A stretch of DNA of 56,419 nucleotides from Oceanicaulis sp. BBD 1991-10. Its GTDB lineage: Bacteria > Pseudomonadota > Alphaproteobacteria > Caulobacterales > Maricaulaceae. The position numbers were made by a program, and so were the translations under genes. The notes beneath the pieces are model-generated. The model had not been told where the DNA came from. It saw nothing but the letters and a program-made list of their open reading frames with translations, and did no database searches. The DNA lies in contig LYSW01000029.1 in assembly GCA_001657295.1 (NCBI GenBank), positions 3,778 to 60,196 on the forward strand. Reading direction: 5' to 3'. Shown here piece after piece: positions 35,222-47,643 of the stretch (the stretch's first letter is position 1; each line of letters starts with the position of its first letter).

Positions 35222-36484
35222 ATGACCGCCGCTCCGCCCATTCTGTCGCCCGACGCCCTGGTCGCGCACCTGCGCGGGCGGCTGGGACCGCAGGCGCGCA
35301 TTTATGCGCCGGGCGTCGGGGCGGAGCCCTACGCCCTCGCCGAGGCGTTCCGGCGCCAACCCGGATTGGCGGACGGTCTGACATTCTTCGGAATCTGGAT
35401 TCCCGGCGTGAACCGGACCGACTGGAGCGATATCGGCGGCGCGAGCCGGTTTGAGACGATTTTTCTCGGCCCGGCTCTGCGCGAAGGCTTCGAGGCCGGC
35501 CGGATCGATTTCCTGCCGCTGACCTATACCCGGGCCTGGCGCTGGCTGGAAACCGCGCCGGTCGACGCGGCCATGCTTCAAGTCGGACCGCCCGATGACG
35601 CGGGCGAGTGCTCGCTTTCGGTGGCGGCCGATTTCACGCCGGCGATCTGGCGGCGGGCGCCGGTGAAGATCGCGCAGATCAATCCCGGCCTCATCCGCCT
35701 GCCCGGCGCGCCGACCATCCCCTACGCCGCCTTCGATGCGGTCACCGAGCTGGACACGCCGCCGCGCGATTTCCCCGTCACCGCGACGACAGGCAAGATG
35801 ACCGCAATAACCAGCGCCATAGCCGCACGCATCCCGGACGGGGCCGCGGTGCAATTCGGTCTGGGCAAGGTTCAGCTGGGGCTTTTGCCGGCCCTGAAAG
35901 GCCATAAAGGGCTGACCATCCATTCCGGCATGGTCTCTAACCCGTTGTTGGACATACTCGATGGCGACACGGTCGCGGCGATCCGCACCGGCGCGGTCCT
36001 CGGCTCGCCGGATTTGACGCAGCGCTTGGCCGCCGATGCGCGCTTCACCGCGGCGAGCGTCCGTCAAACCCATGAATCGGCGGTCCTGGCGGGGATAGAT
36101 CGCTTTTTTGCAATCAATTCCGTGATTGAAGTGGACCTCTTCGGCCAGGCCAACGCCGAATTCGTCGGAGGACGTCAGATCTCCGGCGGCGGCGGCCTGG
36201 TCGACTTCGCCCGCGGGGCCCAGGCTTCGCCGGGCGGTGAGGCGATTTTCGCTTTGAACTCAACGGCCAAGGGCGGAGCAGTGAGCCGGATCGTCCCGCG
36301 TCTGGACGCCCCCGCCACAACGCTGAGCCGCGCCGATATCGATGTCGTCGTCACTGAGCACGGCGTCGCGGATCTGCGCGGGCTGAGCGTCGACGCCAGG
36401 GCCGAGGCCCTGATCACCATCGCCGATCCCGCGTTTCAGGCTATGCTGGAGCAAGCGTGGATAGAGATGCGGAGAAAACTGTGA
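35222..36484 (+). CDS. Acetyl-CoA hydrolase/CoA-transferase family protein
   Basis: A 420-residue class I CoA-transferase-like protein (the 4-hydroxybutyrate CoA-transferase/acetyl-CoA hydrolase group). The C-terminal domain has the oxyanion GLGKV near residue 220, the active-site glutamate E303 in INSVIEVDLFGQAN, a GGRQISGGGGLVDFARGA segment, and the terminal VVTEHGVADLRGLSVDARAEALITIADP motif found across the family. Either CoA release or exchange with a free acid is possible; a lone CoA-transferase supports exchange. The downstream gntR starts within its stop codon (GTGA overlap). It is likely the CoA-recycling step of the neighbouring catabolic genes. Confidence 0.9.
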   Translation: MTAAPPILSPDALVAHLRGRLGPQARIYAPGVGAEPYALAEAFRRQPGLADGLTFFGIWIPGVNRTDWSDIGGASRFETIFLGPALREGFEAGRIDFLPLTYTRAWRWLETAPVDAAMLQVGPPDDAGECSLSVAADFTPAIWRRAPVKIAQINPGLIRLPGAPTIPYAAFDAVTELDTPPRDFPVTATTGKMTAITSAIAARIPDGAAVQFGLGKVQLGLLPALKGHKGLTIHSGMVSNPLLDILDGDTVAAIRTGAVLGSPDLTQRLAADARFTAASVRQTHESAVLAGIDRFFAINSVIEVDLFGQANAEFVGGRQISGGGGLVDFARGAQASPGGEAIFALNSTAKGGAVSRIVPRLDAPATTLSRADIDVVVTEHGVADLRGLSVDARAEALITIADPAFQAMLEQAWIEMRRKL

Positions 36485-37230
36485 CCGCCATGGACGATCC
36501 AGGCTCCAACGCGCCGCGCTATATGGCGCTGGCAGAGACGCTGCGCGCGCGCATCGCGGCGGGCGATCCTGATGTCGGCGAGCAATTGCCGACCGAGCAT
36601 GCGCTGTGCGAGCGCTACGCCGTCTCCCGGCACACCGTGCGTGAGGCGTTGCGGCTTCTGGCCGAAGCCGGGTTGATCGCCCGGCGGCGCGGGGCCGGCA
36701 CGGTGGTGGTCGCGCGCGAGGCGCGGCAAAGCTTTGCCCAGCGCCTGGGCGGGGTCGACGATTTGATGCAATACGCCCGCGACGCCCAGCTGACCGCGCT
36801 CTCGACCGAGGTCCGCGCCCTCGACCCGGCGGTGGCGCGGGCGATGGGCGTCAACGTCAATGGCGACTATCTGCATGTCCATGGCCTGCGCGGCGAGCCG
36901 GACCGCCCGGCCATCGCGCTGACCGATGTCTATATCCGCGCCGACCTGGCGCCGCCCGTGGAAACCTATGTGGATATGGGCGGGGCGATCACCGAATGGA
37001 TCGCCCGGGAAAAAAGCGTGCCCACCGCCCGGATCGAGCAGACCATCTCCGCCGGCGCCCTGACGGAAGCGGAGGCCGAGGCGCTCGGGGCTGACGCCGG
37101 CGAAGCCGCGCTGCGCACCCGCCGGCGCTATTTCGACAAGGGCGGGCGGATCATCGCGCTGTCCGACAGCGTCCACCCGGCCGACCGTTTCACCTATGAG
37201 ATGGTGCTTAAGAGCGAGGCGGAGAGCTAA
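36481..37230 (+). CDS. GntR/HutC-family transcriptional regulator
   Basis: A 249-residue regulator with an N-terminal winged helix (GEQLPTEHALCERYAVSRHTVREALRLLAEAGLIARRRGAGTVV, about 30-73) and a C-terminal UTRA effector domain of the HutC type (residues about 90-240, ending GGRIIALSDSVHPADRFTYEM). The GTG start at 36481 overlaps the upstream stop as GTGA and has GGAG at 36471-36474; a GTG at 36457 is also in frame. UTRA domains bind small ligands, often pathway substrates or CoA thioesters. Its coupling to the CoA-transferase makes it the probable local regulator. The 3' end overlaps the converging MFS gene by 23 bp. Confidence 0.92.
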   Translation: MTAMDDPGSNAPRYMALAETLRARIAAGDPDVGEQLPTEHALCERYAVSRHTVREALRLLAEAGLIARRRGAGTVVVAREARQSFAQRLGGVDDLMQYARDAQLTALSTEVRALDPAVARAMGVNVNGDYLHVHGLRGEPDRPAIALTDVYIRADLAPPVETYVDMGGAITEWIAREKSVPTARIEQTISAGALTEAEAEALGADAGEAALRTRRRYFDKGGRIIALSDSVHPADRFTYEMVLKSEAES

Positions 37231-38452
37231 GGGCCCGCCTCCGGCTTAAGAACAGCACCAGCGCCAGGACGCTGAAACAGGCCGAGGCCAGGAAGGGCGC
37301 GCCGGCGAAAGTGACGCCGACAAGGCCGCTTTCAAACAGGAAAAACAATTGCGTATAGAGCAGCGGCGCGATCGCCAGGACGATGCCGCCGAGCGCCGCC
37401 AGGCCGCCCTGGAGCTCGCCCTGGGCGTCCTTGCCGACCCGCTCGGTCATGATCTTCATGAGGGCGGGGTCCTGCAGGCCGGTGAAGATCGCAAAGGTGA
37501 TCCAGAAATACACCGCAAACCCGTTCGGCGCGGTGGCCAGCCCGATTAGGGCTATGATTTCAAGGCTTAACGCGATCCAGATCGTGCGCCTCTCGCCCAG
37601 GCGCGGCAACACAAAGGGCACCATCACCGCCTGGCAGAAAGCGTAGATCGCTCCGTAGACCGCCAGCGACACGCCGATCTGGCCCGAGGTCCAGTCGAAT
37701 TTGGCGATCGCCACATAGGTCCAAACCACCGGGTAGACGAAGCCGGACAGGCCCATGGCGGTATAGACCCAGATCAGAACGCCCAGACCTTCCGTCTTGC
37801 GCAATCTCAACAGCGTCCCGATGGGATTGGAGCGCTTCCAGGAAAACTCCCGGCGATTTTCCGGCTTCAGGCTTTCGGGCACCACGAACCAGCCGTAAAG
37901 CGCGTTGAGGCCGGCCAGAGCCGCCGCCGCGAAGAAGGGCGCGCGCGGATCCATCTCGCCCAGCGCCCCGCCCAGGGCCGGGCCCAGAATGAAGCCTGTC
38001 CCCATCGCCGCGCCAAGCCAGCCATAACGCTGGGCGCGCTGCTCAGGCGTTGAAATATCAGCGATATAGGCGTTCGCCGTGGAATGGGTCGCCGCGAAAA
38101 TGCCCGATAAGAGCCGCGCGATGAAAAAGACGAACAGCGCATGGGCGAGGCCCATGAGCAGGAAGTCGATCGCCAGCGCGGTCAGCGACATCAAGAGGAC
38201 GGGCCGCCGCCCGAAGCGGTCGGACAGACCGCCGATCACGGGCGAGCAGAAAAACTGCATGACCGCGAACCCGAACGTCGCCCAGCCGCCCCAGAAGGCC
38301 GCCACGCCGATCCCGCCGCCGGTCAATTCCATCAACAGCGCAGGCAGGACCGGCATGATGATGGCGAAGGCCATCGCATCAATGCCGACCGTGCCGACCA
38401 GGAAGATGGTCGCGGCGGGCCGTCCGGCGTTCTGGGCGGGAGCGTCAGTCAT
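37208..38452 (-). CDS. Tetracycline-resistance-type MFS transporter (TCR/Tet family)
   Basis: A 414-residue, 12-helix major facilitator. The loop 2-3 motif A is GGLSDRFGRRPVLL (about 75-88), and motif C in helix 5 reads GTGFILGPALGGALG, a mark of DHA1 drug/H+ antiporters. The sequence around AATHSTANAYIADISTPEQRAQRYG is typical of TetA/TCR proteins. Many chromosomal members are not tetracycline pumps, so the substrate is unknown. The ATG at 38452 is chosen over the GTG at 38455. Its tail overlaps gntR by 23 bp in convergent orientation. Confidence 0.88.
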   Translation of the reverse strand: MTDAPAQNAGRPAATIFLVGTVGIDAMAFAIIMPVLPALLMELTGGGIGVAAFWGGWATFGFAVMQFFCSPVIGGLSDRFGRRPVLLMSLTALAIDFLLMGLAHALFVFFIARLLSGIFAATHSTANAYIADISTPEQRAQRYGWLGAAMGTGFILGPALGGALGEMDPRAPFFAAAALAGLNALYGWFVVPESLKPENRREFSWKRSNPIGTLLRLRKTEGLGVLIWVYTAMGLSGFVYPVVWTYVAIAKFDWTSGQIGVSLAVYGAIYAFCQAVMVPFVLPRLGERRTIWIALSLEIIALIGLATAPNGFAVYFWITFAIFTGLQDPALMKIMTERVGKDAQGELQGGLAALGGIVLAIAPLLYTQLFFLFESGLVGVTFAGAPFLASACFSVLALVLFLSRRRALSSPPRS

Positions 38453-38575
38453 CACCGCCGCTTATGCGCCCCGCGCGGATGGGCGGCAAGCGGGCGCGTC
38501 GGCATTTCAGATATGCGGGAATGAGGCAATTGGGCGGACCGCCCTGGCGCCACATAGCCTATGAATGGCGTCTTG

Positions 38576-38590
38576 CCCCGCTCTGCGGGG
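38576..38590. repeat. Short GC hairpin near a repeat-like sequence
   Basis: CCCCGC, loop TCT, GCGGGG, just beyond the stop of the S9 peptidase gene. There is no T-run in the minus-strand reading, so it would be a poor intrinsic terminator. The context CTGCGGGGGAGG resembles the repeat at 48477. Confidence 0.35.
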
Positions 38591-38607
38591 GAGGACACCG
38601 GAAGTCG

Positions 38608-40569
38608 CTAGTCCTCCCCGGCCAGCATCTCTTCCAGAAACGCCGCCTCGCGGCGGAAATAGAAGAGCTGGTTGGATAGCTTGCGCCAGCCATGACCCTC
38701 GTCTGGAATGCGGATGAAGTCTGCGCGCACGCCGTTTTCGCGCAGCGTGGTGACCATCACTTCGGTTTCATAAATGTCGATCCGCGGGTCCATCACGCCG
38801 TGGGAGTAGAGCACCGGCACATTGATCCGGCCGGCCTGCCGGATGGGCGAGTTTTCGGTGTAGAAGGCCCGCCAGCGCTCTTCGGTGATGTCGCCATATT
38901 CAATGCGGTCGGACGCCTTCAGGCCCGGCGAGGCGATCTCCAGCGCGGTCACCCAGTCCGCCACGCCGAACAGCGAGACCCCGGCGTCGAATTCGCCGGG
39001 AAACGCCGCCAGCACCGCGTTGACCGCATAACCGCCATAGGACCCGCCGCGCACCGCGGCGCGCGAGGCGTCGATGCGGTCGTCATCTTCAAGATGATTG
39101 AGCATGTCGACGAGATCGCGCACGGAATCGAGCCGGTTCTCGCGATCATCCAGCGTCGTATAGGTGCGCCCGAACCCGGTCGAGCCGCGCACATTGGGCT
39201 GGAAGACCGCAATGCCGCGATCGAGAAGATACTGCATCACCGGCTCCCAGGTCGCGTAGGACTGGGCCGTAGGCCCGCCATGGACGTCAAACACCACGGG
39301 CGCCGGCTCGCCGCCGCCTGACGCCGCGTCGGGAATATAGAGCAGGCCCTGCAGCTCCACGCCGTCGCGAGCGGTCATCCGGATCGATTCCGGCCGGATG
39401 AAGCGATCGGGATCAAGGCCGGCGAGATTGGAGGCGAACGCGCGCGTCACATCGCCCGAGGCGAGATCAAGCGTGAAAATGTCGCCGGGCGTCGCCCAAC
39501 CGTTCACGCCGATCGCGGCGAGATCTGTCGCAGAATCGCAGCTGACGGTGAGCGTGCCTTCCGGGAGCGCGGGAAGGTCCACCGCCTGATTGGATTCCAG
39601 GTCGCGGGCATGGAGCTCTTGGAAACCGTCCAGATTGACCGACCAGACCAGCCACCGCTGGCCAATCCCGCACAGCGAGACATGGCGAATATCGCCAGGC
39701 GCCTCTTCGATCACGTCGAACTCGCCGGTCGCGAGATCATAGCGCTCAAGCGCCGTGAACTCGCGGCCGCGATTGGTGGCGAGATAAAGCGCCTGGCTGT
39801 CCGCCGTCCACGCAGAGCCGCCATCGCCATGATTGGCGCGCGGCTCAGGCGTGGAGAGCGCGTCGATCGCCCCGGTCTCCAAATCAAGCAGGTAGAGATT
39901 GTCGCTGTCTTCGCCCACCGTTTCGGTGACCAGCGAATAGCGCCCGTCAGGCGAGATCGAGCGGGCGAAATAGCCGAACGTGCCTTCAAATATCAGCTCG
40001 GCTTCACCCTCCAGCGTGGCGCGCCAGACATCAAAGTCCAGACCGTTGCGTTCGGTGGAGCTGAAGACGAACGCCGAACCGCCCGACGCAAAATCGCCGA
40101 ACACGCGGAAGCCGCCTTCAGCCGCGGGCAGCACTTCGCTTTCCGCCGCGCCGTCCGTGCTGACCTGGAAATAGGCGGGTTGTTCATCGCCGTTATTGTC
40201 CGCGCCGTAGATCAGGCCCGAGGCGTCCGGCAGCCAGCGAAAGAAAGTGATGCCGGAGGCGAAGGTGAGGCGTCGGGCTTGTCCGCCCAGCGCCGGCATC
40301 ACCCAGAGCTGGGGTTCACCGGTGATCGACCAGGAAAAGGCGATATGGGCGCCGTCCGGGCTGATCCGGGCGCCGCGCGCGCCCGAGGCCAGCAGGTAGC
40401 GGGCGATATCCGCGGGGTCTTCGCCGGCGACGCCGACCCGCACGGCCTCGTCCGCCGGCTCGATCGCCTCGATCGACAAATCCGCGCCGGACTGGCCGCC
40501 GAATTGCGCCTGCGCGCCCGCCGCGAACAGCGCCGCAAGCCCTGCCGCCGCCATGAGCCGAACCGCCAT
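38608..40569 (-). CDS. S9-family prolyl oligopeptidase-like peptidase, secreted
   Basis: A 653-residue serine peptidase of the dipeptidyl/acylaminoacyl-peptidase type. A signal peptide ends at GAQA (about residue 22), so it acts in the periplasm or outside. A beta-propeller of WD40-like PD40 repeats (ARISPDGAHIAFSW, RSISPDGRYSLVTET, SAWTADSQALYLATN) covers about 60-380. The alpha/beta-hydrolase domain then has VFDVHGGPTAQSYATW, the nucleophile near S510 in GGSYGGYAVNA, an acid in HGVMDPRID and the histidine in DEGHGWRK. It follows leuS on the same strand after a 62-bp gap and may be read through from it. Confidence 0.93.
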   Translation of the reverse strand: MAVRLMAAAGLAALFAAGAQAQFGGQSGADLSIEAIEPADEAVRVGVAGEDPADIARYLLASGARGARISPDGAHIAFSWSITGEPQLWVMPALGGQARRLTFASGITFFRWLPDASGLIYGADNNGDEQPAYFQVSTDGAAESEVLPAAEGGFRVFGDFASGGSAFVFSSTERNGLDFDVWRATLEGEAELIFEGTFGYFARSISPDGRYSLVTETVGEDSDNLYLLDLETGAIDALSTPEPRANHGDGGSAWTADSQALYLATNRGREFTALERYDLATGEFDVIEEAPGDIRHVSLCGIGQRWLVWSVNLDGFQELHARDLESNQAVDLPALPEGTLTVSCDSATDLAAIGVNGWATPGDIFTLDLASGDVTRAFASNLAGLDPDRFIRPESIRMTARDGVELQGLLYIPDAASGGGEPAPVVFDVHGGPTAQSYATWEPVMQYLLDRGIAVFQPNVRGSTGFGRTYTTLDDRENRLDSVRDLVDMLNHLEDDDRIDASRAAVRGGSYGGYAVNAVLAAFPGEFDAGVSLFGVADWVTALEIASPGLKASDRIEYGDITEERWRAFYTENSPIRQAGRINVPVLYSHGVMDPRIDIYETEVMVTTLRENGVRADFIRIPDEGHGWRKLSNQLFYFRREAAFLEEMLAGED

Positions 40570-40631
40570 TTAACCCTCCTTCGCCATCGTGCGATGGGAG
40601 AGTAGCCGCCTTGGTCCAGGCGGCAAGGCGG

Positions 40632-43325
<2,694 letters not shown>

Positions 43326-43368
43326 CGGTTCATCCGGGTTGCGCCCTCGCGGGGCGCGCAGAAAGGTC

Positions 43369-46300
43369 TTAGCTGGCTTTCTCAACGGTGAGCGTCGTGT
43401 CTTCGCCGCCGAGCTTGATCTGCGTGCGGGCGCCATCGCCCGCCGCGGTGCTAAGCGAGAGGGCGAGGACTTCCGATTTTATGAACTCGCCGTGCGCCTC
43501 AATCGCCGCGGTCACCCGCGCGCCGCCTTCCACGCCTAGCGTGATGCGGTCGGAGACCTCCAAATCAGCATCCTTGCGCGCGGTCTGCACCGCGCGAATC
43601 AAGTCGCGGGCGAGGCCTTCGCGCTCCTGGTCCTGGTCCACGGAGATGTCGACCACGACGGCGCCGGTCCCGGCGAAGGGTTCGGCCGCGCTGCCTTCCT
43701 CCGTCACCATGGCGAGCAGGAATTCATTGGCGGCCAGGGTCTGACCGCCGACGCTCGCCGTGCCGTCGGGATTGAGCGTGAAGTCCCCGCGCTTGACGGC
43801 GCCCATCACGTCACGCATGGCTTTGCCCAGCCGTTTGCCGATCTTGGGATCAGGACGCAGCTGCACGGCGCCATAGGCGTCCAGATCGGTGGACAGCGCG
43901 ACCTCGCGCACATTGATCTCGTCCGCGATCAGGGATTTGAACGGCGCCAGCCCGGCGCTTTCGGCATGGACCACCGTCAACGTCTTCAACGGCAAACGCA
44001 CGCGCAGGCGCGAACGCTCGCGCACCGCCAGAGCGGCCGAACAAGCCTCGCGCACCAAATCCATGGCGCGCACCAGATCATGATCGGCCGGGAATTCCTG
44101 TGCGGCCGGCCAGTCGGTCAGATGCACCGAGCGCTCTCCGGTCAGCGCCTTATAGAGCTTCTCGGAAATGATCGGCAGGAGCGGCGCGCAGATCCGCGTC
44201 GCCTGCACCAGCACGGTGTAGAGCGTGTCGAAGGCCGCATGCTTCGAGGCGTCCTCCTGGGCGCCCCAGAAACGGGCGCGGGATCGCCGGATATACCAAT
44301 TCGTCAGGGCGTCGAAGTAGGACACCGTCTCGCGAGTCGCCTTCGGGATGTCATAGGCGTCCAACGCCGCGCCGACCCGGTCTGCGAGCTCGCCAGTCTT
44401 GGTGAGAATGTAAAGATCCAATGGATCGTCCGCAGACTGAACAAGCTGCGGCGCGCGCGTTTCCAGATTGGCGTAGAGCGAGAAGAAGGCATAGGCGTTC
44501 AACAGCGGCGCGATCGCTTCGCGCTGCACGCTGGCGATCTCGCGGCCTTCTTTAGGCACCAGCAAATCTCCGCCGTTGAGGACGGGCGAAGAGATCAGGA
44601 ACCAGCGCATCACGTCCGAGCCGTACGCGTCGAAAAAGTCGAGCGGGTCAGGATAATTACGCAGACGCTTGGAGAGCTTCTGGCGGTTCTCGTCCAGCAC
44701 CACGCCGTGGCAGATCGCGTTTTTGAACGGCGGGCGGTCGAACAACATCGTGGACAAGACCATGAGCGTGTAGAACCAGCCTCGGGTCTGGGCGACATAT
44801 TCCACGATGAAGTCGGCCGGGAAGTTCCGTTCGAACTCCTCTTTGTTTTCAAACGGATAATGGACCTGCGCATAAGGCATGGAGCCGGAATCAAACCAGA
44901 CGTCGAACACGTCCTCGACCCGGCGCATCGTGGCGTTTCCGGTCGGATCGTCCGGGTTCGGGCGGGTCAATTCATCGATGAAGGGCCGGTGCAGGTCGGT
45001 GACCTTCACGCCGAAATCACGCTCCAGCTCGTCAATCGAGCCATAGACATCGGTGCGCGGATAGGCCGGGTCATCGCTGACCCAGACCGGAATCGGCGTG
45101 CCCCAGAAGCGCGAGCGCGAGATGTTCCAGTCCTGCGCGCCGGCCAGCCAGTTGCCGAAAATGCCGTCCTTGACGTGACCCGGCGCCCAGTTGATCTCCT
45201 GGTTCAGCTCGACCATGCGCTCGCGGAAGTCGGAGACGCGCAGATACCAGCTGTCGACCGCCTTGTAGATCAGCGGTTCATCCGTACGCCAACAATGCGG
45301 ATAGTTATGATCATAGGTGTCGTGGCGGAAGAGTTTGCCCTCCTCCTTCAGACGCTGGATGATCGGTTTATTGGCGTCGAACACCAGCATGCCCTGATAG
45401 TCGGAGATTTCGCTGGTGTATCTGCCCGCCGCATCCACCGGCACGACCACGCCGATCCCCGCCTTGCGGCAGGCGTTGAGGTCGTCCTCGCCAAAGCCCG
45501 GGGCCATGTGGACCACGCCGGTGCCGTCCTCGTCGACGACGAAGTCCTCGATCAGCACCTGGAAGGCGTTTTCATGGCCTTCGAAATAGTCAAACGGCGG
45601 ATGATAGCGCAGGCCTTTCAGGTCTGAGCCCTTCACGCGCCCGACCTGCTCAGCGCCGTCCAGCTGCTTCTTGTATTTTTCGACGGCGTTGGCCGACAGG
45701 ATGTAGCGCTCGCCGTCCTTGGCCATCACCAGGTAGGTGATGTCCGCACCGGCGGCGGCGGCCAGGTTGGACGGCAAAGTCCAGGGCGTCGTCGTCCAGA
45801 TCAGAAGCTGCGCGCCGGACAGCTCGCCTTGGCCCTCGCGGATCTTAAAACCCACGGTGACCGCCGGGTCGGTCCGATTGCGATAGGAATTGTCGAGCCG
45901 GGTCTCGAAATTCGACAGCGGGCTCTCCACCGCCCAAGAATAAGGCACGACGCGGTAGTCCTTATAGACCACGCCCTTGTCCCAGAGCTGTTTGAACGCC
46001 CACAGGCAGCTTTCCATGAAGGTGATGTCGAGCGTCTTGTAATCATTCTCGAAATCGACCCAGCGCGCCTGGCGGGTGACATATTCCTCCCACTCGGAGG
46101 CGTATTTCAGCACTTCGCCGCGGGCGGCTTCGTTGAACTTGTCGATGCCCATCTCAAGCACCGCCAGACGCCCGGAAATGCCCAGCGTCTTCTCCGCCGC
46201 CAGCTCGGCCGGCAGGCCATGGGTGTCCCAGCCGAAGCGCCGCTCGACCCGCTTGCCTTTCATGGTCTGATACCGCGGCACGACATCCTTCGCGAAGCCG

Positions 46301-46518
46301 GTCAGCAAATGGCCGTAGTGCGGCAGGCCGTTCGCGAAGGGCGGTCCGTCATAAAAGACGAATTGATCGGTCTCAGGACGCTGGTCGATCGACGCCTGAA
46401 ACGTGCCGTCCGCCTTCCAGAAGGCCAAAATCTCCTGATCCACCGCGGGCAAGTCCTTCGGGGACGGCGCCTCGGGAAAGCGGCGCGATTTGGGATCGGT
46501 CTTGAGCGCGTCGGCCAT
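43369..46518 (-). CDS. ileS: Isoleucyl-tRNA synthetase, type 2 (eukaryote-like)
   Basis: A 1049-residue class I synthetase. The signature VFYDGPPFANGLPHYGHLLTG gives HYGH at 67-70, and the KMSKS loop is KLSKRLRNYPDP (614-618). Both forms, and the long C-terminal extension without the CxxC zinc finger of type 1 enzymes, mark it as IleRS type 2, the group that includes eukaryotic cytosolic enzymes and bacterial mupirocin-tolerant forms. The CP1 editing site is represented by WTTTPWTLPSNLA and VVHMAPGFGEDD. The ATG at 46518 is preferred to a TTG at 46524. No second ileS is in the window, so whether this is the only copy is unknown. Confidence 0.95.
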   Translation of the reverse strand: MADALKTDPKSRRFPEAPSPKDLPAVDQEILAFWKADGTFQASIDQRPETDQFVFYDGPPFANGLPHYGHLLTGFAKDVVPRYQTMKGKRVERRFGWDTHGLPAELAAEKTLGISGRLAVLEMGIDKFNEAARGEVLKYASEWEEYVTRQARWVDFENDYKTLDITFMESCLWAFKQLWDKGVVYKDYRVVPYSWAVESPLSNFETRLDNSYRNRTDPAVTVGFKIREGQGELSGAQLLIWTTTPWTLPSNLAAAAGADITYLVMAKDGERYILSANAVEKYKKQLDGAEQVGRVKGSDLKGLRYHPPFDYFEGHENAFQVLIEDFVVDEDGTGVVHMAPGFGEDDLNACRKAGIGVVVPVDAAGRYTSEISDYQGMLVFDANKPIIQRLKEEGKLFRHDTYDHNYPHCWRTDEPLIYKAVDSWYLRVSDFRERMVELNQEINWAPGHVKDGIFGNWLAGAQDWNISRSRFWGTPIPVWVSDDPAYPRTDVYGSIDELERDFGVKVTDLHRPFIDELTRPNPDDPTGNATMRRVEDVFDVWFDSGSMPYAQVHYPFENKEEFERNFPADFIVEYVAQTRGWFYTLMVLSTMLFDRPPFKNAICHGVVLDENRQKLSKRLRNYPDPLDFFDAYGSDVMRWFLISSPVLNGGDLLVPKEGREIASVQREAIAPLLNAYAFFSLYANLETRAPQLVQSADDPLDLYILTKTGELADRVGAALDAYDIPKATRETVSYFDALTNWYIRRSRARFWGAQEDASKHAAFDTLYTVLVQATRICAPLLPIISEKLYKALTGERSVHLTDWPAAQEFPADHDLVRAMDLVREACSAALAVRERSRLRVRLPLKTLTVVHAESAGLAPFKSLIADEINVREVALSTDLDAYGAVQLRPDPKIGKRLGKAMRDVMGAVKRGDFTLNPDGTASVGGQTLAANEFLLAMVTEEGSAAEPFAGTGAVVVDISVDQDQEREGLARDLIRAVQTARKDADLEVSDRITLGVEGGARVTAAIEAHGEFIKSEVLALSLSTAAGDGARTQIKLGGEDTTLTVEKAS

Positions 46519-46590
46519 GGTCAACTCATGCGGCTGGTGAACCGCCGGACCAACCGGAATATCGGTCAGCCGGCGAAAGGAATGCAGGAA

Positions 46591-46620
46591 AGGCCGGCGC
46601 GCTGGCGATGCGGCCGGCCT
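46591..46620 (-). promoter_or_regulatory. GC hairpin in the ileS leader
   Basis: On the minus strand, AGGCCGGC pairs with GCCGGCCT across a 14-nt loop, followed by TTTCC, about 70 bp before the ileS start. It resembles a weak attenuator or terminator of an upstream transcript. No T-box features are seen. Confidence 0.3.
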
Positions 46621-46719
46621 GTCTTGTTCGGCGGTACTCCTTGACCGTCAGCGGGTCAAGGCAAGCCGCTATATGGGACGCCGCGTTGACGCCGTGAAGG
46701 GCGTTTTCGGCGCCCGCGC

Positions 46720-47505
46720 CTACGCCTCGCGCGCTTCCAGCTCGGCTGCGCTGGGTTTGGGCTTGGGATCAAAGTCCTTATAGGCCCGCCAGCTGGCGTG
46801 GGCGATCAGCGGGAAGGTGACCGCCAGACCCACCAGGAAGACGGCGGCGCCGACCGCCGTGGTCACTGCGATGATCAGAGCCCAGGTCGCCATGGTGCCG
46901 AAATTGCTCGTCACCGCCTTCACGCTGGCGACCACGGCCGTGACCGCGTCGACATCCTGACCGATCAGCATCGGGAAGGAGATGGCGGAGACCATGAAGG
47001 CCACAAATGCGAGCGCTGCACCGACCGCTGTGCCGATGACCAACAGCAGAACGCCGGACGGATCGGTGAACAGGAAATTCTGCAGCGTCTCGACCCGGAA
47101 GTCGGCGTCATTGCCCGCCATCATGGCGAACAGGAATTGCGCCAGCCGGGCCCAGGCGAGGAAGAAGACGAAGAGCAAAACGCTCAACAATCCCAGCTGG
47201 GTCAGTTTTGAGGGGTTGATGCGCCAGAAATCAAGCAGACGAGGCGTCTCGCCGCGATCGCGCATCTGGCTGATGCGGTAAATGCCGATGGCGAAGCTGG
47301 GCGCGACCAGCGCGAATCCGCCGATCAGCACCGGCACGAAACCGCCCAGACCGGCGGCCCACATGCCCAGCGTGATGGCCAAGCCCACCAGGGTGAACAT
47401 GAGGCCATAGCCCAGCGAGACCGTCGGCGCGGCCTTCATGTCCTCCACCGCCCCTTTAAGCCATGTCCAGGGTGCGTCCTTACGCACCGGTTCCAGCGTC
47501 ACCAT
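46720..47505 (-). CDS. DUF2189 integral membrane protein
   Basis: A 261-residue membrane protein of the DUF2189 family. From the ATG at 47505 (GGGAGGA lies upstream) it begins MVTLEPVRKDAPWTWLKGAVEDMKAAPTVSLGYGLMFTLVG, where the WL-x-G-x2-D-x5-P-x-S-x3-G pattern is the family hallmark. Six hydrophobic segments can be traced, with a short acidic loop (AGNDADFRVETLQNF) after the third. The tail is soluble (FDPKPKPSAAELEAREA). Function is unknown; members are often found near respiratory genes, but here it lies between ileS and a dehydrogenase. Confidence 0.85.
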   Translation of the reverse strand: MVTLEPVRKDAPWTWLKGAVEDMKAAPTVSLGYGLMFTLVGLAITLGMWAAGLGGFVPVLIGGFALVAPSFAIGIYRISQMRDRGETPRLLDFWRINPSKLTQLGLLSVLLFVFFLAWARLAQFLFAMMAGNDADFRVETLQNFLFTDPSGVLLLVIGTAVGAALAFVAFMVSAISFPMLIGQDVDAVTAVVASVKAVTSNFGTMATWALIIAVTTAVGAAVFLVGLAVTFPLIAHASWRAYKDFDPKPKPSAAELEAREA

Positions 47506-47643
47506 TGGCGCATCCTCCCGCAGATATTGCGCATAACCGGATAAAACATGCGGGCTTTCTCCAAACCGCGCAACTAGGACCGATTGCCTCGCCTTGCGGA
47601 GCGGTTCACAACTCAGCCCTGTTGACGAGCAGGAGGCGGACGC

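Noticed and set aside
43966-45627. A 553-codon open frame on the plus strand
   Set aside because: Antisense to ileS, with no recognisable fold.
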